Source of the DNA: UBA2982 sp040081395
Lineage (GTDB): Bacteria > Gemmatimonadota > Gemmatimonadetes > Longimicrobiales > Gaopeijiaceae
Direction: 5' to 3'
DNA length: 10,113 nt
NCBI GenBank assembly: GCA_040081395.1
Contig: JBEBGN010000118.1
Coordinates: 1-10,113, forward strand
Part shown: piece after piece, positions 1 to 7,014 of the stretch
Position numbering within the stretch: position 1 is the first letter of the stretch
Layout: each line of letters starts with the position of its first letter
Position numbers and translations under genes: made by a program
Notes under the pieces: model-generated
Seen by the model: the letters and a program-made list of their open reading frames with translations, nothing else
The model's database searches: none
What the model was told of the DNA's origin: nothing

Positions 1-102
1 GGCCGTCATCTCGTGAACCTAACCGCGCGGCCCCCGGTACTGGAGCACGAAACGAGATGTTGCTGGCGTGCGTAAGGTGGCCAGTCTTCAGCGGAGGCCG
101 GG
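1..102. other. Leader region upstream of the triple-repeat protein gene
   Basis: No gene can be supported here. One reading frame carries a TGA at 14-16, so the last codons of an upstream gene could end there, but five codons are not enough to say so. An 8-bp perfect inverted repeat, CATCTCGT at 7-14 and ACGAGATG at 52-59, encloses a 37-bp loop; it may be chance. There is no convincing -35/-10 pair. A Shine-Dalgarno GGAGG at 93-97 sits 5 nt before the ATG at 103. An in-frame TAA at 73-75 rules out a longer N-terminus for the gene that follows. Confidence 0.4.
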
Positions 103-1365
103 ATGGGCATGATCAGCATCGCAGGGGCGATGGGCTTCGCCCTCGCGCTCGGCGTGCAGTCCGACCCGGCGAGCGATCGCATCTACGGCGCCGTCACCAC
201 GACCGACGGCGAACGCGTCGAGGGGTTCCTGCGCTGGGATCGCAACGAGACGCATTGGGCCGACTTTCTCGACGGCCGCAAGGAGATCCCGATCGCGCAC
301 GAGGCCGAAGCGGAACGGCTCGACGACCTGCTGCGCGCCCGTCGTCAGCGGGAGCGGAGCATCACGCTCCCGAACGTGCGCATCACCTGGGATGAAGACG
401 ACGGTGTGCCGCTCGAAACCACTGCGTCTGCGGTCCGCTTCGCGCACCTGGCGGCACTCGTGGTGACCGGACCGCGCCGCGCGCTGCTGCTGCTCACGAC
501 GGGGGACTCGCTCGAGTTGGTCTCGGGGTCGACGGACCTGGGCCCGGGGTTCCGCGGGCTCGTCATCGAGGACGGCGGCTCTACGGGTGTGGACGAAGCC
601 GTCGAGATCGACTGGGAAGAGATCGCGCGCGTGGACTTCCGCTCGGCGCCCCCCGGGCGCGCCGCTCCGGCGTCGCGTCGTCTGCACGGCACGCTTCGAA
701 CTCAGAGCGGCGCCGAGCTGACGGGGTGGGTCGCCTGGGATCTCGACGAGGCGCTCACCACCGACGTACTCGACGGCGAGGACCGCAACGACGAGGTGAG
801 CGTTCCCTTCGGCGACATCGCCGCGATCTCGCGCGAGAGTGGATCGAGCGCGCGGGTGCGCCTCGCCAGCGGCAGGGAGTGGGTTCTCGACGACTCGAAC
901 GACGTGGACTCGAGCAATCGCGGCATCGAGATCACGGATGAGCTGTTCGGGCGCAGCGTCATCGGTTGGGACGATTTCCAGACGATTCGCTTTCACGCAC
1001 GCAGCGGCGCACCTGCCGGCCGCGACGCGTTCGCCGCTGGCGCACGTCTGCACGGGACCGTCGGGTCCGGCGATGGTCGACGGGCCGCGGGACGTATCCG
1101 CTGGGACAACGCGGCGCAGCACGCGTGGGAAGCGCTGCACTTCACCAGCGAAGCCGTTGCGATGACGGTCGAGCTGTCCCGTGTGCTCTCGGTGGCGAAG
1201 GGCGCGTCCGGCGCGCGTGTCACGCTCGTCGATGGGAGCGTTTTGGAGGCCGACGCGGACGGGGACTTCCGGGAAGGGAACCGCGGTGTGTTCGTGGAGG
1301 CCGACTCGGGAGGGGTGGTGATGGTGCCATGGCGCGAGCTCATGACGGTGACGTTCGAACGATGA
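103..1365 (+). CDS. Hypothetical exported protein with three internal beta-rich repeats
   Basis: This is a 420-residue protein of no family I recognise. The start is well fixed: GGAGG lies 5 nt upstream and an in-frame stop 28 nt upstream. Residues 4-18 form a short hydrophobic stretch that could be a signal peptide cleaved near residue 20, but the usual basic residues before it are missing. Export is therefore an inference. The rest consists of three divergent copies of one module (about residues 27-180, 194-298 and 316-419). Each opens with a [IL][YH]G-x-[VL] strand and a G-x(3)-W-D turn, and closes with an RG-[LIV] strand, a conserved Trp and a hydrophobic-x-F strand. The spacing suggests stacked small beta domains. 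No catalytic motif is visible. The stop overlaps the ATG of the next gene (ATGA at 1362-1365), so the two are probably co-translated and functionally linked to the outer-membrane barrel protein. Confidence 0.82.
   Translation: MGMISIAGAMGFALALGVQSDPASDRIYGAVTTTDGERVEGFLRWDRNETHWADFLDGRKEIPIAHEAEAERLDDLLRARRQRERSITLPNVRITWDEDDGVPLETTASAVRFAHLAALVVTGPRRALLLLTTGDSLELVSGSTDLGPGFRGLVIEDGGSTGVDEAVEIDWEEIARVDFRSAPPGRAAPASRRLHGTLRTQSGAELTGWVAWDLDEALTTDVLDGEDRNDEVSVPFGDIAAISRESGSSARVRLASGREWVLDDSNDVDSSNRGIEITDELFGRSVIGWDDFQTIRFHARSGAPAGRDAFAAGARLHGTVGSGDGRRAAGRIRWDNAAQHAWEALHFTSEAVAMTVELSRVLSVAKGASGARVTLVDGSVLEADADGDFREGNRGVFVEADSGGVVMVPWRELMTVTFER
181..642 (+). repeat. Protein-level repeat copy 1 (residues 27-180)
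   Basis: First copy of the module. It opens with IYGAV, followed by G-F-L-R-W-D at 41-46, and closes with RGLVIEDG at 151-158 and DWEEIARVDF at 170-179. It is about 50 residues longer than the other copies because of a charged, Arg/Glu-rich insertion around residues 65-110. Found by eye at protein level; the DNA is not obviously repeated. Confidence 0.6.
682..996 (+). repeat. Protein-level repeat copy 2 (residues 194-298)
   Basis: Second copy of the module, about 105 residues. It opens with LHGTL, has G-W-V-A-W-D at 208-213, then NRGIEITDE at 272-280 and GWDDFQTIRF at 288-297. It matches copy 3 closely in length and in the order of conserved Gly, Trp and Phe positions. Confidence 0.7.
1048..1359 (+). 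repeat. Protein-level repeat copy 3 (residues 316-419)
   Basis: Third copy of the module, about 104 residues. It opens with LHGTV, has G-R-I-R-W-D at 330-335, then NRGVFVEAD at 393-401 and PWRELMTVTF at 409-418. The module ends at the C-terminus of the protein, so the chain is essentially three modules behind a leader. Confidence 0.7.
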
Positions 1366-3614
1366 CGTACGCGCTTCGCGGTGTCGGGGCGGCGTGTTTG
1401 GCACTGGCGTGCCTGCTGCCGCATCACGCCATCGCCCAAGTCCCTGCCACCCCCTACGGCGACCCGACCGCAGCCGCGTTGCACGCCGCCGCGCTGGCTC
1501 ACCGCGAGCGGCGCGACGACCAGGTCATCCAATACACGGCGGTGGTGCGCCAGCGGATCGCGGCGGCGCTCCGCACGCCGCTCAAGGACCGCACGCTCTA
1601 CCGGGCGGAAGCGGCGCATCGCGTGATCTGGAACCGGGACGGCGATCTGATCATTCAAGGGCTCGCACTGCGCGAGGTGACTCCAGGGGGCGTGGTGGGG
1701 CGTGACGACCACGACGCGTCGGACTTGGGCCTCTTCGACGCTGCGTTCGACCCCATGAACGACCGGCTCCTCTTCGGGCTGGGGGGGAACGACGACGACT
1801 TCGGCGACCCGGCCGAAGACGACTTCTGGTTCGAGCATCCGCTCTATCCCGAGTATCGCGACGCGTACCACTTCACGAGCGGCGATACGCTCACGCTCTC
1901 GCTGCCGGACGGTCGGCGCGTGCGCGCGATCGAGCTCCAGGTGGTGCCCGTGGTCGCCGACGTGCACCGCATGGCGGGCGCGCTCTGGATCGAACCGGAG
2001 ACGGGGGCGCTGGTGCGCGCGGTCTATCGCCTGGCGGACACGTTCGATGCCATGCGCGACATCGCGGAGCTGCGCGAAGAGGAAGCAGCGGGGAGCTTCC
2101 GATTCGTGCCCGGGCTCTTCACGCCCTGGACCGCCGAGATCTCGATGATCGCGGTGGACTACTCCCTGTGGGACTTCGGCGTGTGGATGCCGCGCAGTTT
2201 GCGCGCCGAGGGCATCATCGGTGCTGGGATCGTCAAGGCGCCCGCCACGTTCGACATCAGCTACGAGATGGAGTCGGTCACCACGGAGGCGAGCCTCACG
2301 GAGCCGACCCCGGCCGAGTTCGACGATGTGCCCGTGCAGCACTTCCGCACGCGCACCGAGGCGATGGCGTACATGAACAGCCTCGTGTTCGGCGGCCTGG
2401 TACCCTACGCGCCGCAGCCGGAGGCAGGCAGGGTGGACGGACGTCGGGCGACCTACCTGCTGCCGCAGGATCTCGATTTCCTGGCGAGGAGCCCGGATCT
2501 GCCCCCACCCCTGGGCCAGGACGCGCCGGGGTTCGTCTCCGAGGCGGACCTCGACGAGTACTTCGACGGCCTCGCGAATCTGCCCCTGCCACCCCTCCCG
2601 CAGATGCCGGCGACGTTGCGGTGGGGCTTCCAGCGCCCCGACCTGGTGCGCTACAACCGCGTGGAAGCGCTCTCGCTGGGTATGCGCGGGCAGGTGCGTC
2701 CGAACACGCCGATCGGGCCACTCTCCGTAGCGGCGACCGCACGGTTCGGCGTCGCCGACCTACACCCGAACGGCACGCTTGAGATCACGCGCGAGACGGT
2801 ACGCCGACGCATCTCCGCGCTCGGGTACCACGAGCTGACGACCATCGATGAGCGCGCTCGTCATTTCGGCCTCGGCAACTCGCTCCAGGCTGCGTTCTTC
2901 GGCCGCGATGACGGCGACTACTACCGCCGTACCGGAGGCACACTCGAGTGGACGCCCCCGACGTCCGAGTTGCGCTCGTTCCGCCTGCGCGGATATGCCG
3001 AGCGCCACGAGCCGGTGGTCCCCGAGACCGCGTTCACGCTCGTGCACGCCACCAGCGACAGCTGGACCTTCCGACCGAACCTGGCCGCGGACCGCGGCTG
3101 GGAGTACGGAGCATCGCTGGAACTGTCCCCCTACTGGGGCTCCGACCCGAACCTGGCCCAGGGGGGTCTGGACCTGCTGCTCCAGGGGGGGCTCGGGGAC
3201 TTCGAGTACGCCCGCTCGGCCCTCGGCGCCCACGTCGTCCTACCGCTCCCGGCGCAGCTCCGCTTCGCGCTCGAATTGGGCGCGGGCACCGTGTGGGGTT
3301 CCCCCTCGGCGCAGCGGCTCTGGTACGTGGGGGGACCCTCCACGCTGCGCGGGTACGATCCTCGCGTCCTGGGCGGGAACAGCTTCGGGCGCGCGCGCGT
3401 CGAGCTGGCGCGGGGGGAGTCCTTCGGCCGCATCTCCCTGTTCTCCGACCTGGGGTGGGCGGGGGACCGCGCGGACATCGACGTCGACGATGCCCTCCCT
3501 TCGGTGGGGTTAGGGCTCTCGATCCTGGACGGCCTCATACGGTTCGACGGTGCTTGGGGGCTCGAGAGCCCCCGCGGATTCCGCTTCGACGCCTACCTCG
3601 ACCAGATCCTCTGA
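1362..3614 (+). CDS. Exported outer-membrane beta-barrel protein, Omp85-like C-terminus with DUF5686-like layout
   Basis: The ATG at 1362 overlaps the preceding stop (ATGA) and is followed at once by a good signal peptide: an Arg at residue 6, a hydrophobic core and an A-I-A site before Gln26. The frame stays open further upstream, but that part lies inside the preceding gene and is not used. The mature protein (750 aa in all) has an N-terminal domain to about residue 340. A segment near 206-225 (GALWIEPETGALVRAVYRL) resembles the LolA-like or DUF5686-type fold. An acidic loop lies at 143-154, and a Pro-rich linker at about 380-420. From about residue 427 (RYNRVEALSLG) to the end it reads as alternating amphipathic strands. 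The motif GGPSTLRGY at 657-665 resembles the (V/L)RG(F/Y) loop motif of Omp85/BamA/TamA barrels. No POTRA domain is evident, so a BamA role is unlikely. Substrate and function are unknown. Confidence 0.82.
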   Translation: MTYALRGVGAACLALACLLPHHAIAQVPATPYGDPTAAALHAAALAHRERRDDQVIQYTAVVRQRIAAALRTPLKDRTLYRAEAAHRVIWNRDGDLIIQGLALREVTPGGVVGRDDHDASDLGLFDAAFDPMNDRLLFGLGGNDDDFGDPAEDDFWFEHPLYPEYRDAYHFTSGDTLTLSLPDGRRVRAIELQVVPVVADVHRMAGALWIEPETGALVRAVYRLADTFDAMRDIAELREEEAAGSFRFVPGLFTPWTAEISMIAVDYSLWDFGVWMPRSLRAEGIIGAGIVKAPATFDISYEMESVTTEASLTEPTPAEFDDVPVQHFRTRTEAMAYMNSLVFGGLVPYAPQPEAGRVDGRRATYLLPQDLDFLARSPDLPPPLGQDAPGFVSEADLDEYFDGLANLPLPPLPQMPATLRWGFQRPDLVRYNRVEALSLGMRGQVRPNTPIGPLSVAATARFGVADLHPNGTLEITRETVRRRISALGYHELTTIDERARHFGLGNSLQAAFFGRDDGDYYRRTGGTLEWTPPTSELRSFRLRGYAERHEPVVPETAFTLVHATSDSWTFRPNLAADRGWEYGASLELSPYWGSDPNLAQGGLDLLLQGGLGDFEYARSALGAHVVLPLPAQLRFALELGAGTVWGSPSAQRLWYVGGPSTLRGYDPRVLGGNSFGRARVELARGESFGRISLFSDLGWAGDRADIDVDDALPSVGLGLSILDGLIRFDGAWGLESPRGFRFDAYLDQIL

Positions 3615-3646
3615 GCGTGATCGTCGGGCCCCGGGTGCCGGAAGAT

Positions 3647-3665
3647 CCGCGTCCGGCGCGGGTTT
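3647..3665 (+). terminator. Weak GC hairpin after the barrel-protein gene
   Basis: CCGCG (3647-3651) pairs with CGCGG (3657-3661) around a 5-nt loop, and only three T residues follow (3663-3665). It lies 33 bp past the stop of the barrel protein and ahead of the efflux operon, where a terminator would be expected. A 5-bp stem with a 3-nt T tract is a poor intrinsic terminator, so this is tentative. Confidence 0.25.
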
Positions 3666-3687
3666 GCACCATTTCGAACTAAACACC

Positions 3688-3702
3688 GTTACATACTGAA
3701 AC
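3688..3702. promoter_or_regulatory. Candidate TetR operator 1
   Basis: GTTACAT-A-CTGAAAC is a 15-bp imperfect palindrome with 5 of 7 positions matching between arms, centred at 3695. Its half-sites resemble those of the second palindrome 46 bp downstream. TetR-family repressors commonly bind 15-20 bp palindromes next to their own gene, so an autoregulatory operator is a reasonable inference. It overlaps the best, still poor, -10 candidates. Confidence 0.35.
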
Positions 3703-3733
3703 ATAGGCCCCTGTTGATCATTTCCGGGGTCGT

Positions 3734-3748
3734 GTTTACAGTGTTCAC
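3734..3748. promoter_or_regulatory. Candidate TetR operator 2, abutting the TetR start
   Basis: GTTTACA-G-TGTTCAC is a 15-bp imperfect palindrome (arms GTnnACA/TGTnnAC, 5 of 7 matching), centred at 3741 and ending one base before the ATG at 3750. The repressor bound here would cover the start of its own operon. This is inferred from position and symmetry only. Confidence 0.4.
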
Positions 3749-3749
3749 C

Positions 3750-4352
3750 ATGTCAGAACCACGCCAGGACATTTTGGCCCGCGCATGCGACCTGTACTTG
3801 AGCCGAGGGCTCGACGGGTTTTCCATGCGGGGGCTCGCCAAGGAAGTCGGGGTCACGGCCCCGGCCCTGTACCGTCACTACGACGGCCGCGAGGCCGTGT
3901 TGGCGGACGTCCTGCGCGAGGCCTACCGCGCTTTCATGTCCTATACCTACCGCGCGCTCGAGGCGCCGACCCCTGGAGAACGTCTTCAGCGGGCTGCGGA
4001 TGGGTATCTCGACTTCGCCCTCGAGCACCCGCGTTGGCATGCGATGCTCTTCGCCGGCTGCGAACGACTCGGCATGGCGGCGTTCCCCGAGGACATCGAA
4101 GCGATGGGGTGCGCCATCCACCAGTTCTGGATCGACCGGGTGGGCGAGTGCATGCGCGAGGGGATCCTCGCCCAAGGGGATCCGCTCCAGACGTCGCTCA
4201 CTTTGTGGGCGCACGCGCACGGGCTGGTTCAGCTCTTCCACCAGGGTCACCTGGGGAAAGACGTAGAGGCCTTCCGGAAGCTCTTCCACGAATCCGGGAT
4301 GCGCTTGATGACGGGTGTGGGAACGGTACCGACGCTCCAAACCACGACGTGA
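3750..4352 (+). CDS. TetR/AcrR-family transcriptional repressor of the adjacent RND efflux operon
   Basis: This 200-residue protein has a typical TetR length. The N-terminal helix-turn-helix is clear: helix 1 from about residue 5, F24-S-M-R-G-L-A-K-E-V-G-V-T as the turn entry, and recognition helix APALYRHY at 37-44, the classic TetR ending L-Y-x-H-Y/F. The C-terminal ligand domain has a W-A-x-x-H-G-L-V stretch near residues 153-160, as in the TetR_C_33 (WHG) group. I chose the ATG at 3750 because it precedes the usual short leader before helix 1. An in-frame TTG at 3714 would add 12 hydrophobic residues and run through a candidate operator. Being the first gene, 61 nt before the favoured start of the TolC-like gene, it probably represses the pump and itself until a ligand binds. 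The ligand is unknown. Confidence 0.95.
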   Translation: MSEPRQDILARACDLYLSRGLDGFSMRGLAKEVGVTAPALYRHYDGREAVLADVLREAYRAFMSYTYRALEAPTPGERLQRAADGYLDFALEHPRWHAMLFAGCERLGMAAFPEDIEAMGCAIHQFWIDRVGECMREGILAQGDPLQTSLTLWAHAHGLVQLFHQGHLGKDVEAFRKLFHESGMRLMTGVGTVPTLQTTT

Positions 4353-4397
4353 GGAAGGCATGACGACGATAGCGGGGCGCCCGGACGGGCGGACGAT

Positions 4398-4413
4398 GGG
4401 AGGGGGAGACTCG
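4398..4413 (+). promoter_or_regulatory. Ribosome binding site favouring the 4414 start of the TolC-like gene
   Basis: A purine-rich run contains GGGAGG at 4398-4403 (10 nt from the ATG) and GGAG at 4405-4408 (5 nt from the ATG). A competing ATG at 4360 has GAGG at 4351-4354 with 5-nt spacing, so either start could be used. The 4414 start places the hydrophobic signal core nearer the N-terminus. Confidence 0.5.
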
Positions 4414-5895
4414 ATGGCGGTGCCGACAGCGCCCATGACGCGGATGGCGCGCGTGCTGATCGCGGCGCTGCTCGGCGCGGCACTCGCGTTCGGCGCTTCG
4501 CGGGTCGAGGGGCAGCAGGCGATCGGTCTGGAGGCGCTCGCGCGCAACGCGCTCGACTCCAACCGGGACCTGCGCGCTGCACGCGAAGGGCTCAACGTGG
4601 CCGAGGACCAGGTCTCGGAGGCATGGAGCAACGTCTATCCGAGCATCGACCTCAACGCGTCGTATTCGCGAAACCTGTCCCCCGCCGTGAACTTCTTTCC
4701 GGCGGTGTTCTTCAATCCGAACGCCGGGCCCGACGACTACATCGCGGTTCGATTCGGCACCGACAACACGTGGAACTCGACGCTTTCGTTCGAGCAGCCG
4801 CTCTTCCGTGCCGGCGTGTTCATCGGCGTGGGCGCGGCCGGACGGTACCGCAGCTTCCAGACGGAGGCGGTGCGCGGCACCGCACAGAGCGTGGTCACGC
4901 AGGTGCGCACGTCGTACTACCAGTTGCTGCTCTCGCAGGAGCAGGTGCGGCTCACCGAGAACTCGGTGGAGCGGGTGCGCCAGTCGCTGAATGAGACGCG
5001 CGCGCTCAACCGGGCCGGGCTCGCGTCCGACTACGACGTGCTCCGCCTCGAAGTCGAGCTGGCCAACCTGGAGCCGAACCTGCGGCGCGCGCAGAACGCG
5101 GCGCTCCAGGCTCAACGCCAGCTGGCGATCCAAGCGAGCATCGAGGACCAGGAGTCGCTGCGGGTGCAGGGAACGCTGGCCGAGATGGATCTGGAGGACT
5201 TGTCTGCCAATAGCGCGGACAACCGTGGGGTTCTCGGCTTCATGGGATTCGAGGAGGCCGGTGCCGGGTCGGTGGACGAAGCGTTGGCGCGCGCTTCCAG
5301 CGAGCGCTCGGACCTGCGGCAGCTCGAGCTGAACCAGGATCTCATTCGCGCGCAGATGCGCGTCGAGCAGATGTCGTACCTGCCCGAGGTGACACTCTTC
5401 GGGAACTACGTCATCACGGCTCAGAACAATGGCTCCCCGAGCTTCTTCGCCATGGGAAACGGCCAGCGCGCGTACTCGCGCATCGCCGGGATCCGCGTGA
5501 GCGTGCCCGTGTTCTCGGGCTTTCGGCAAGACGCGCGCATCGATCAGCGGCGCGCCTCGCTCCGTCAGGCCGAGGTGCAGAGCCGGCAGGCAGTCGATCT
5601 CGCGGCGAGCCAAGTGAGAAGTCTGGTCGAGAACGCGGATGAGGCGCTCCAGCGTGCGCGCGCGCAGCGACTCGCGGTGCGCCAGGCGACGCGGGGTTTC
5701 GAGATCGCGAGCGCGCAGTATCGCGAAGGACTCGGCGGGCAGCTCGAGCTGACCGACTCCGAGGTGGCACTCCGCCAGAGCGAGTTCAACTACGCCCAGG
5801 CGGTCTTCGATTATCTGGTCGCGCGGGCGCAGCTCGATCAGGCGACGGGGTTGGTTCCGATCGTGGACGTGACCGTGGGAGCGGCAGAGCAATGA
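4414..5895 (+). CDS. TolC-like outer-membrane efflux protein (OEP family)
   Basis: This is the outer-membrane channel of the tripartite efflux system, joining the periplasmic adaptor to the cell exterior. From ATG 4414 the protein has 493 residues, close to the family norm. Residues 10-28 form a signal peptide (basic TRMAR, then a hydrophobic Ala/Leu core). Two OEP repeats follow. The first begins near ALARNALDSNRDLRAA, with YPSIDLNASYS as its first strand. The second begins with SVDEALARAS at 286-295, with LPEVTLFGNY and then VSVPVFSG at 362-369 as barrel strands. Long coiled-coil helices rich in Gln, Arg, Ala and Glu close each repeat, the last ending at QLDQATG. An alternative ATG at 4360 would give 511 residues. 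The stop overlaps an ATG at 5892 (ATGA). The N-terminus has no lipobox Cys, unlike many OprM relatives. Confidence 0.94.
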   Translation: MAVPTAPMTRMARVLIAALLGAALAFGASRVEGQQAIGLEALARNALDSNRDLRAAREGLNVAEDQVSEAWSNVYPSIDLNASYSRNLSPAVNFFPAVFFNPNAGPDDYIAVRFGTDNTWNSTLSFEQPLFRAGVFIGVGAAGRYRSFQTEAVRGTAQSVVTQVRTSYYQLLLSQEQVRLTENSVERVRQSLNETRALNRAGLASDYDVLRLEVELANLEPNLRRAQNAALQAQRQLAIQASIEDQESLRVQGTLAEMDLEDLSANSADNRGVLGFMGFEEAGAGSVDEALARASSERSDLRQLELNQDLIRAQMRVEQMSYLPEVTLFGNYVITAQNNGSPSFFAMGNGQRAYSRIAGIRVSVPVFSGFRQDARIDQRRASLRQAEVQSRQAVDLAASQVRSLVENADEALQRARAQRLAVRQATRGFEIASAQYREGLGGQLELTDSEVALRQSEFNYAQAVFDYLVARAQLDQATGLVPIVDVTVGAAEQ

Positions 5896-5911
5896 CATCC
5901 GAAACGACGAC

Positions 5912-5917
5912 GGAGAG
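5912..5917 (+). promoter_or_regulatory. Ribosome binding site selecting the 5925 start of the membrane-fusion protein
   Basis: GGAGAG lies 7 nt before the ATG at 5925, which opens directly into a lipoprotein signal peptide. The upstream in-frame ATG at 5892 overlaps the TolC-like stop but would put 11 polar residues before the signal, making it less likely. Confidence 0.6.
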
Positions 5918-5924
5918 AACCGAT

Positions 5925-7010
5925 ATGCGGCGGACAGTGTGGATGTGGGGAGCCTTGGGAACCACCGCTCTGGCCCTCGGCCTGGCTGGTTGTGGCGCGT
6001 CCGAGGTGGACGGCGCCGATGGCGACGCGATCGCGGAAGAGTTCGTGCGCGTGATCAACGTGGAGGTGGCCACGTTGGCTCCCGAGCAGTTCGTCGAGGA
6101 GATCCGCCTCACGTCGATCGCCATGCCGAACCAGGACGTACTGGTGGCGGCCGAGGAGAGCGGCGTCATCCGTCAGATCTTCGTCGACCGTGGCGGTAGG
6201 GTGGCCGAAGGGGACTCGATCGCCAAGATCGACGACCGAGTGCTCACGGCGCAGGTGACGCAGGCGCGAGCCGCGGCCGAGCTGGCCGCGCAGACATGGG
6301 ACCGGCGCCGCCGCCTCTGGGAGGACGACCGCGTCGGCTCCGAGATCGCCTATCTGGAAGCGCGCTTTCAGGCCGAGCAGAGCGCCGCGGCGCTGGAGGG
6401 GCTCGAGCAGCGACTGGCCCGCACCGTCATTCGCGCGCCCTTCGCAGGCGTGCTCGACGAGCGCATGGTGGACGTGGGCGCGATGGTCTCGCCTGGCACC
6501 CCTGTCGGGCGCCTGGTCGACCTGAACCCGATCAAGGTCTTCGCCGGTGTGCCGGAGCGGTATGCGGGGGACATCCGCGTGGGTGATGTGGCCCTGCTCG
6601 ACTTCGAGCAGCTCGACGGCGAGCCCTACACGGCACGCATCCGCTACGTCGGTGCCACCGTGAATGCCGAGAACCGGACCTTCCCCATCGAGGTGTCGCT
6701 CCCGAATCCGAACGGACTCGTGAAGACGCAGATGGTCGCCAACATGGCGGTGACCCGGGAAACGGTGAACGAGGCCATCGTGGTGCCGCAGGACGCGCTC
6801 ATCCGCGTCGAGAACGGGTACGTGGTCTACGTGGCCGTCGATCGGAACGGGGAGCAGGTCGCCGAGGTTCGCGACGTCATTCTCGGGCCGACCCGCCGCA
6901 ACCTGGTGGTCATCGACGAGGGCGTGGCGGCGGGGGAGCGACTGATCGTGGTTGGACACAAGGAAGTCGAGAACGGCGACCGGATTCGCATCGTGGGGGA
7001 GGGGGCCTGA
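5925..7010 (+). CDS. RND efflux membrane-fusion (periplasmic adaptor) lipoprotein
   Basis: This 361-residue adaptor bridges the RND pump and the TolC-like channel in the periplasm. Residues 1-23 form a lipoprotein signal: RR at 2-3, a hydrophobic core, and lipobox L-A-G-C with Cys23. The order fits the HlyD/AcrA family. A lipoyl-like half at about 68-103 (ESGVIRQIFVDRGGRVAEGD) leads into a short alpha-hairpin at about 104-165. The returning half carries RTVIRAPFAGVL at 166-177 and DVGAMVSPGTPVGRLVD. A beta-barrel follows, with NPIKVFAGVPE at 201-211, and a membrane-proximal domain runs from about 285 (IVVPQDALIRVENG) to the end. The hairpin of about 30 residues per arm is short, as in many compact adaptors. 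The residue after Cys is Gly, but the enteric sorting rule may not apply here. The pump gene starts 4 nt after the stop. Confidence 0.95.
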   Translation: MRRTVWMWGALGTTALALGLAGCGASEVDGADGDAIAEEFVRVINVEVATLAPEQFVEEIRLTSIAMPNQDVLVAAEESGVIRQIFVDRGGRVAEGDSIAKIDDRVLTAQVTQARAAAELAAQTWDRRRRLWEDDRVGSEIAYLEARFQAEQSAAALEGLEQRLARTVIRAPFAGVLDERMVDVGAMVSPGTPVGRLVDLNPIKVFAGVPERYAGDIRVGDVALLDFEQLDGEPYTARIRYVGATVNAENRTFPIEVSLPNPNGLVKTQMVANMAVTRETVNEAIVVPQDALIRVENGYVVYVAVDRNGEQVAEVRDVILGPTRRNLVVIDEGVAAGERLIVVGHKEVENGDRIRIVGEGA

Positions 7011-7014
7011 CATC

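Larger units (their letters stand above)
3663..3749 (+). promoter_or_regulatory. AT-richer promoter/operator region of the TetR-RND efflux operon
   Basis: Base composition falls sharply here against the very GC-rich surroundings, as is usual for a promoter. It is the only sizeable gap before the four efflux genes. No clean sigma-70 promoter is evident: TTGCAC at 3664-3669 and GTTACA at 3688-3693 are 18 bp apart but are poor matches. Two imperfect palindromes lie within it. The TetR start at 3750 has no clear Shine-Dalgarno sequence, so translation may be weak or leaderless. Confidence 0.5.

Noticed and set aside
7..59. Inverted repeat CATCTCGT / ACGAGATG
   Set aside because: The arms are only 8 bp with a 37-bp loop at the edge of the window. 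There is no T tract, no duplicated target site and no link to a mobile gene, so chance is likely.
57..395. A 112-codon frame starting before the triple-repeat gene
   Set aside because: It starts without a good ribosome site and runs out of frame through the repeat protein. Its product is Arg-rich and featureless.
966..1361. In-frame upstream extension of the barrel-protein reading frame (882-residue version)
   Set aside because: The extra residues are Arg-rich, lie wholly inside the triple-repeat gene in another frame, and would bury the signal peptide. The ATG at 1362 with ATGA overlap and an immediate signal sequence is far better.
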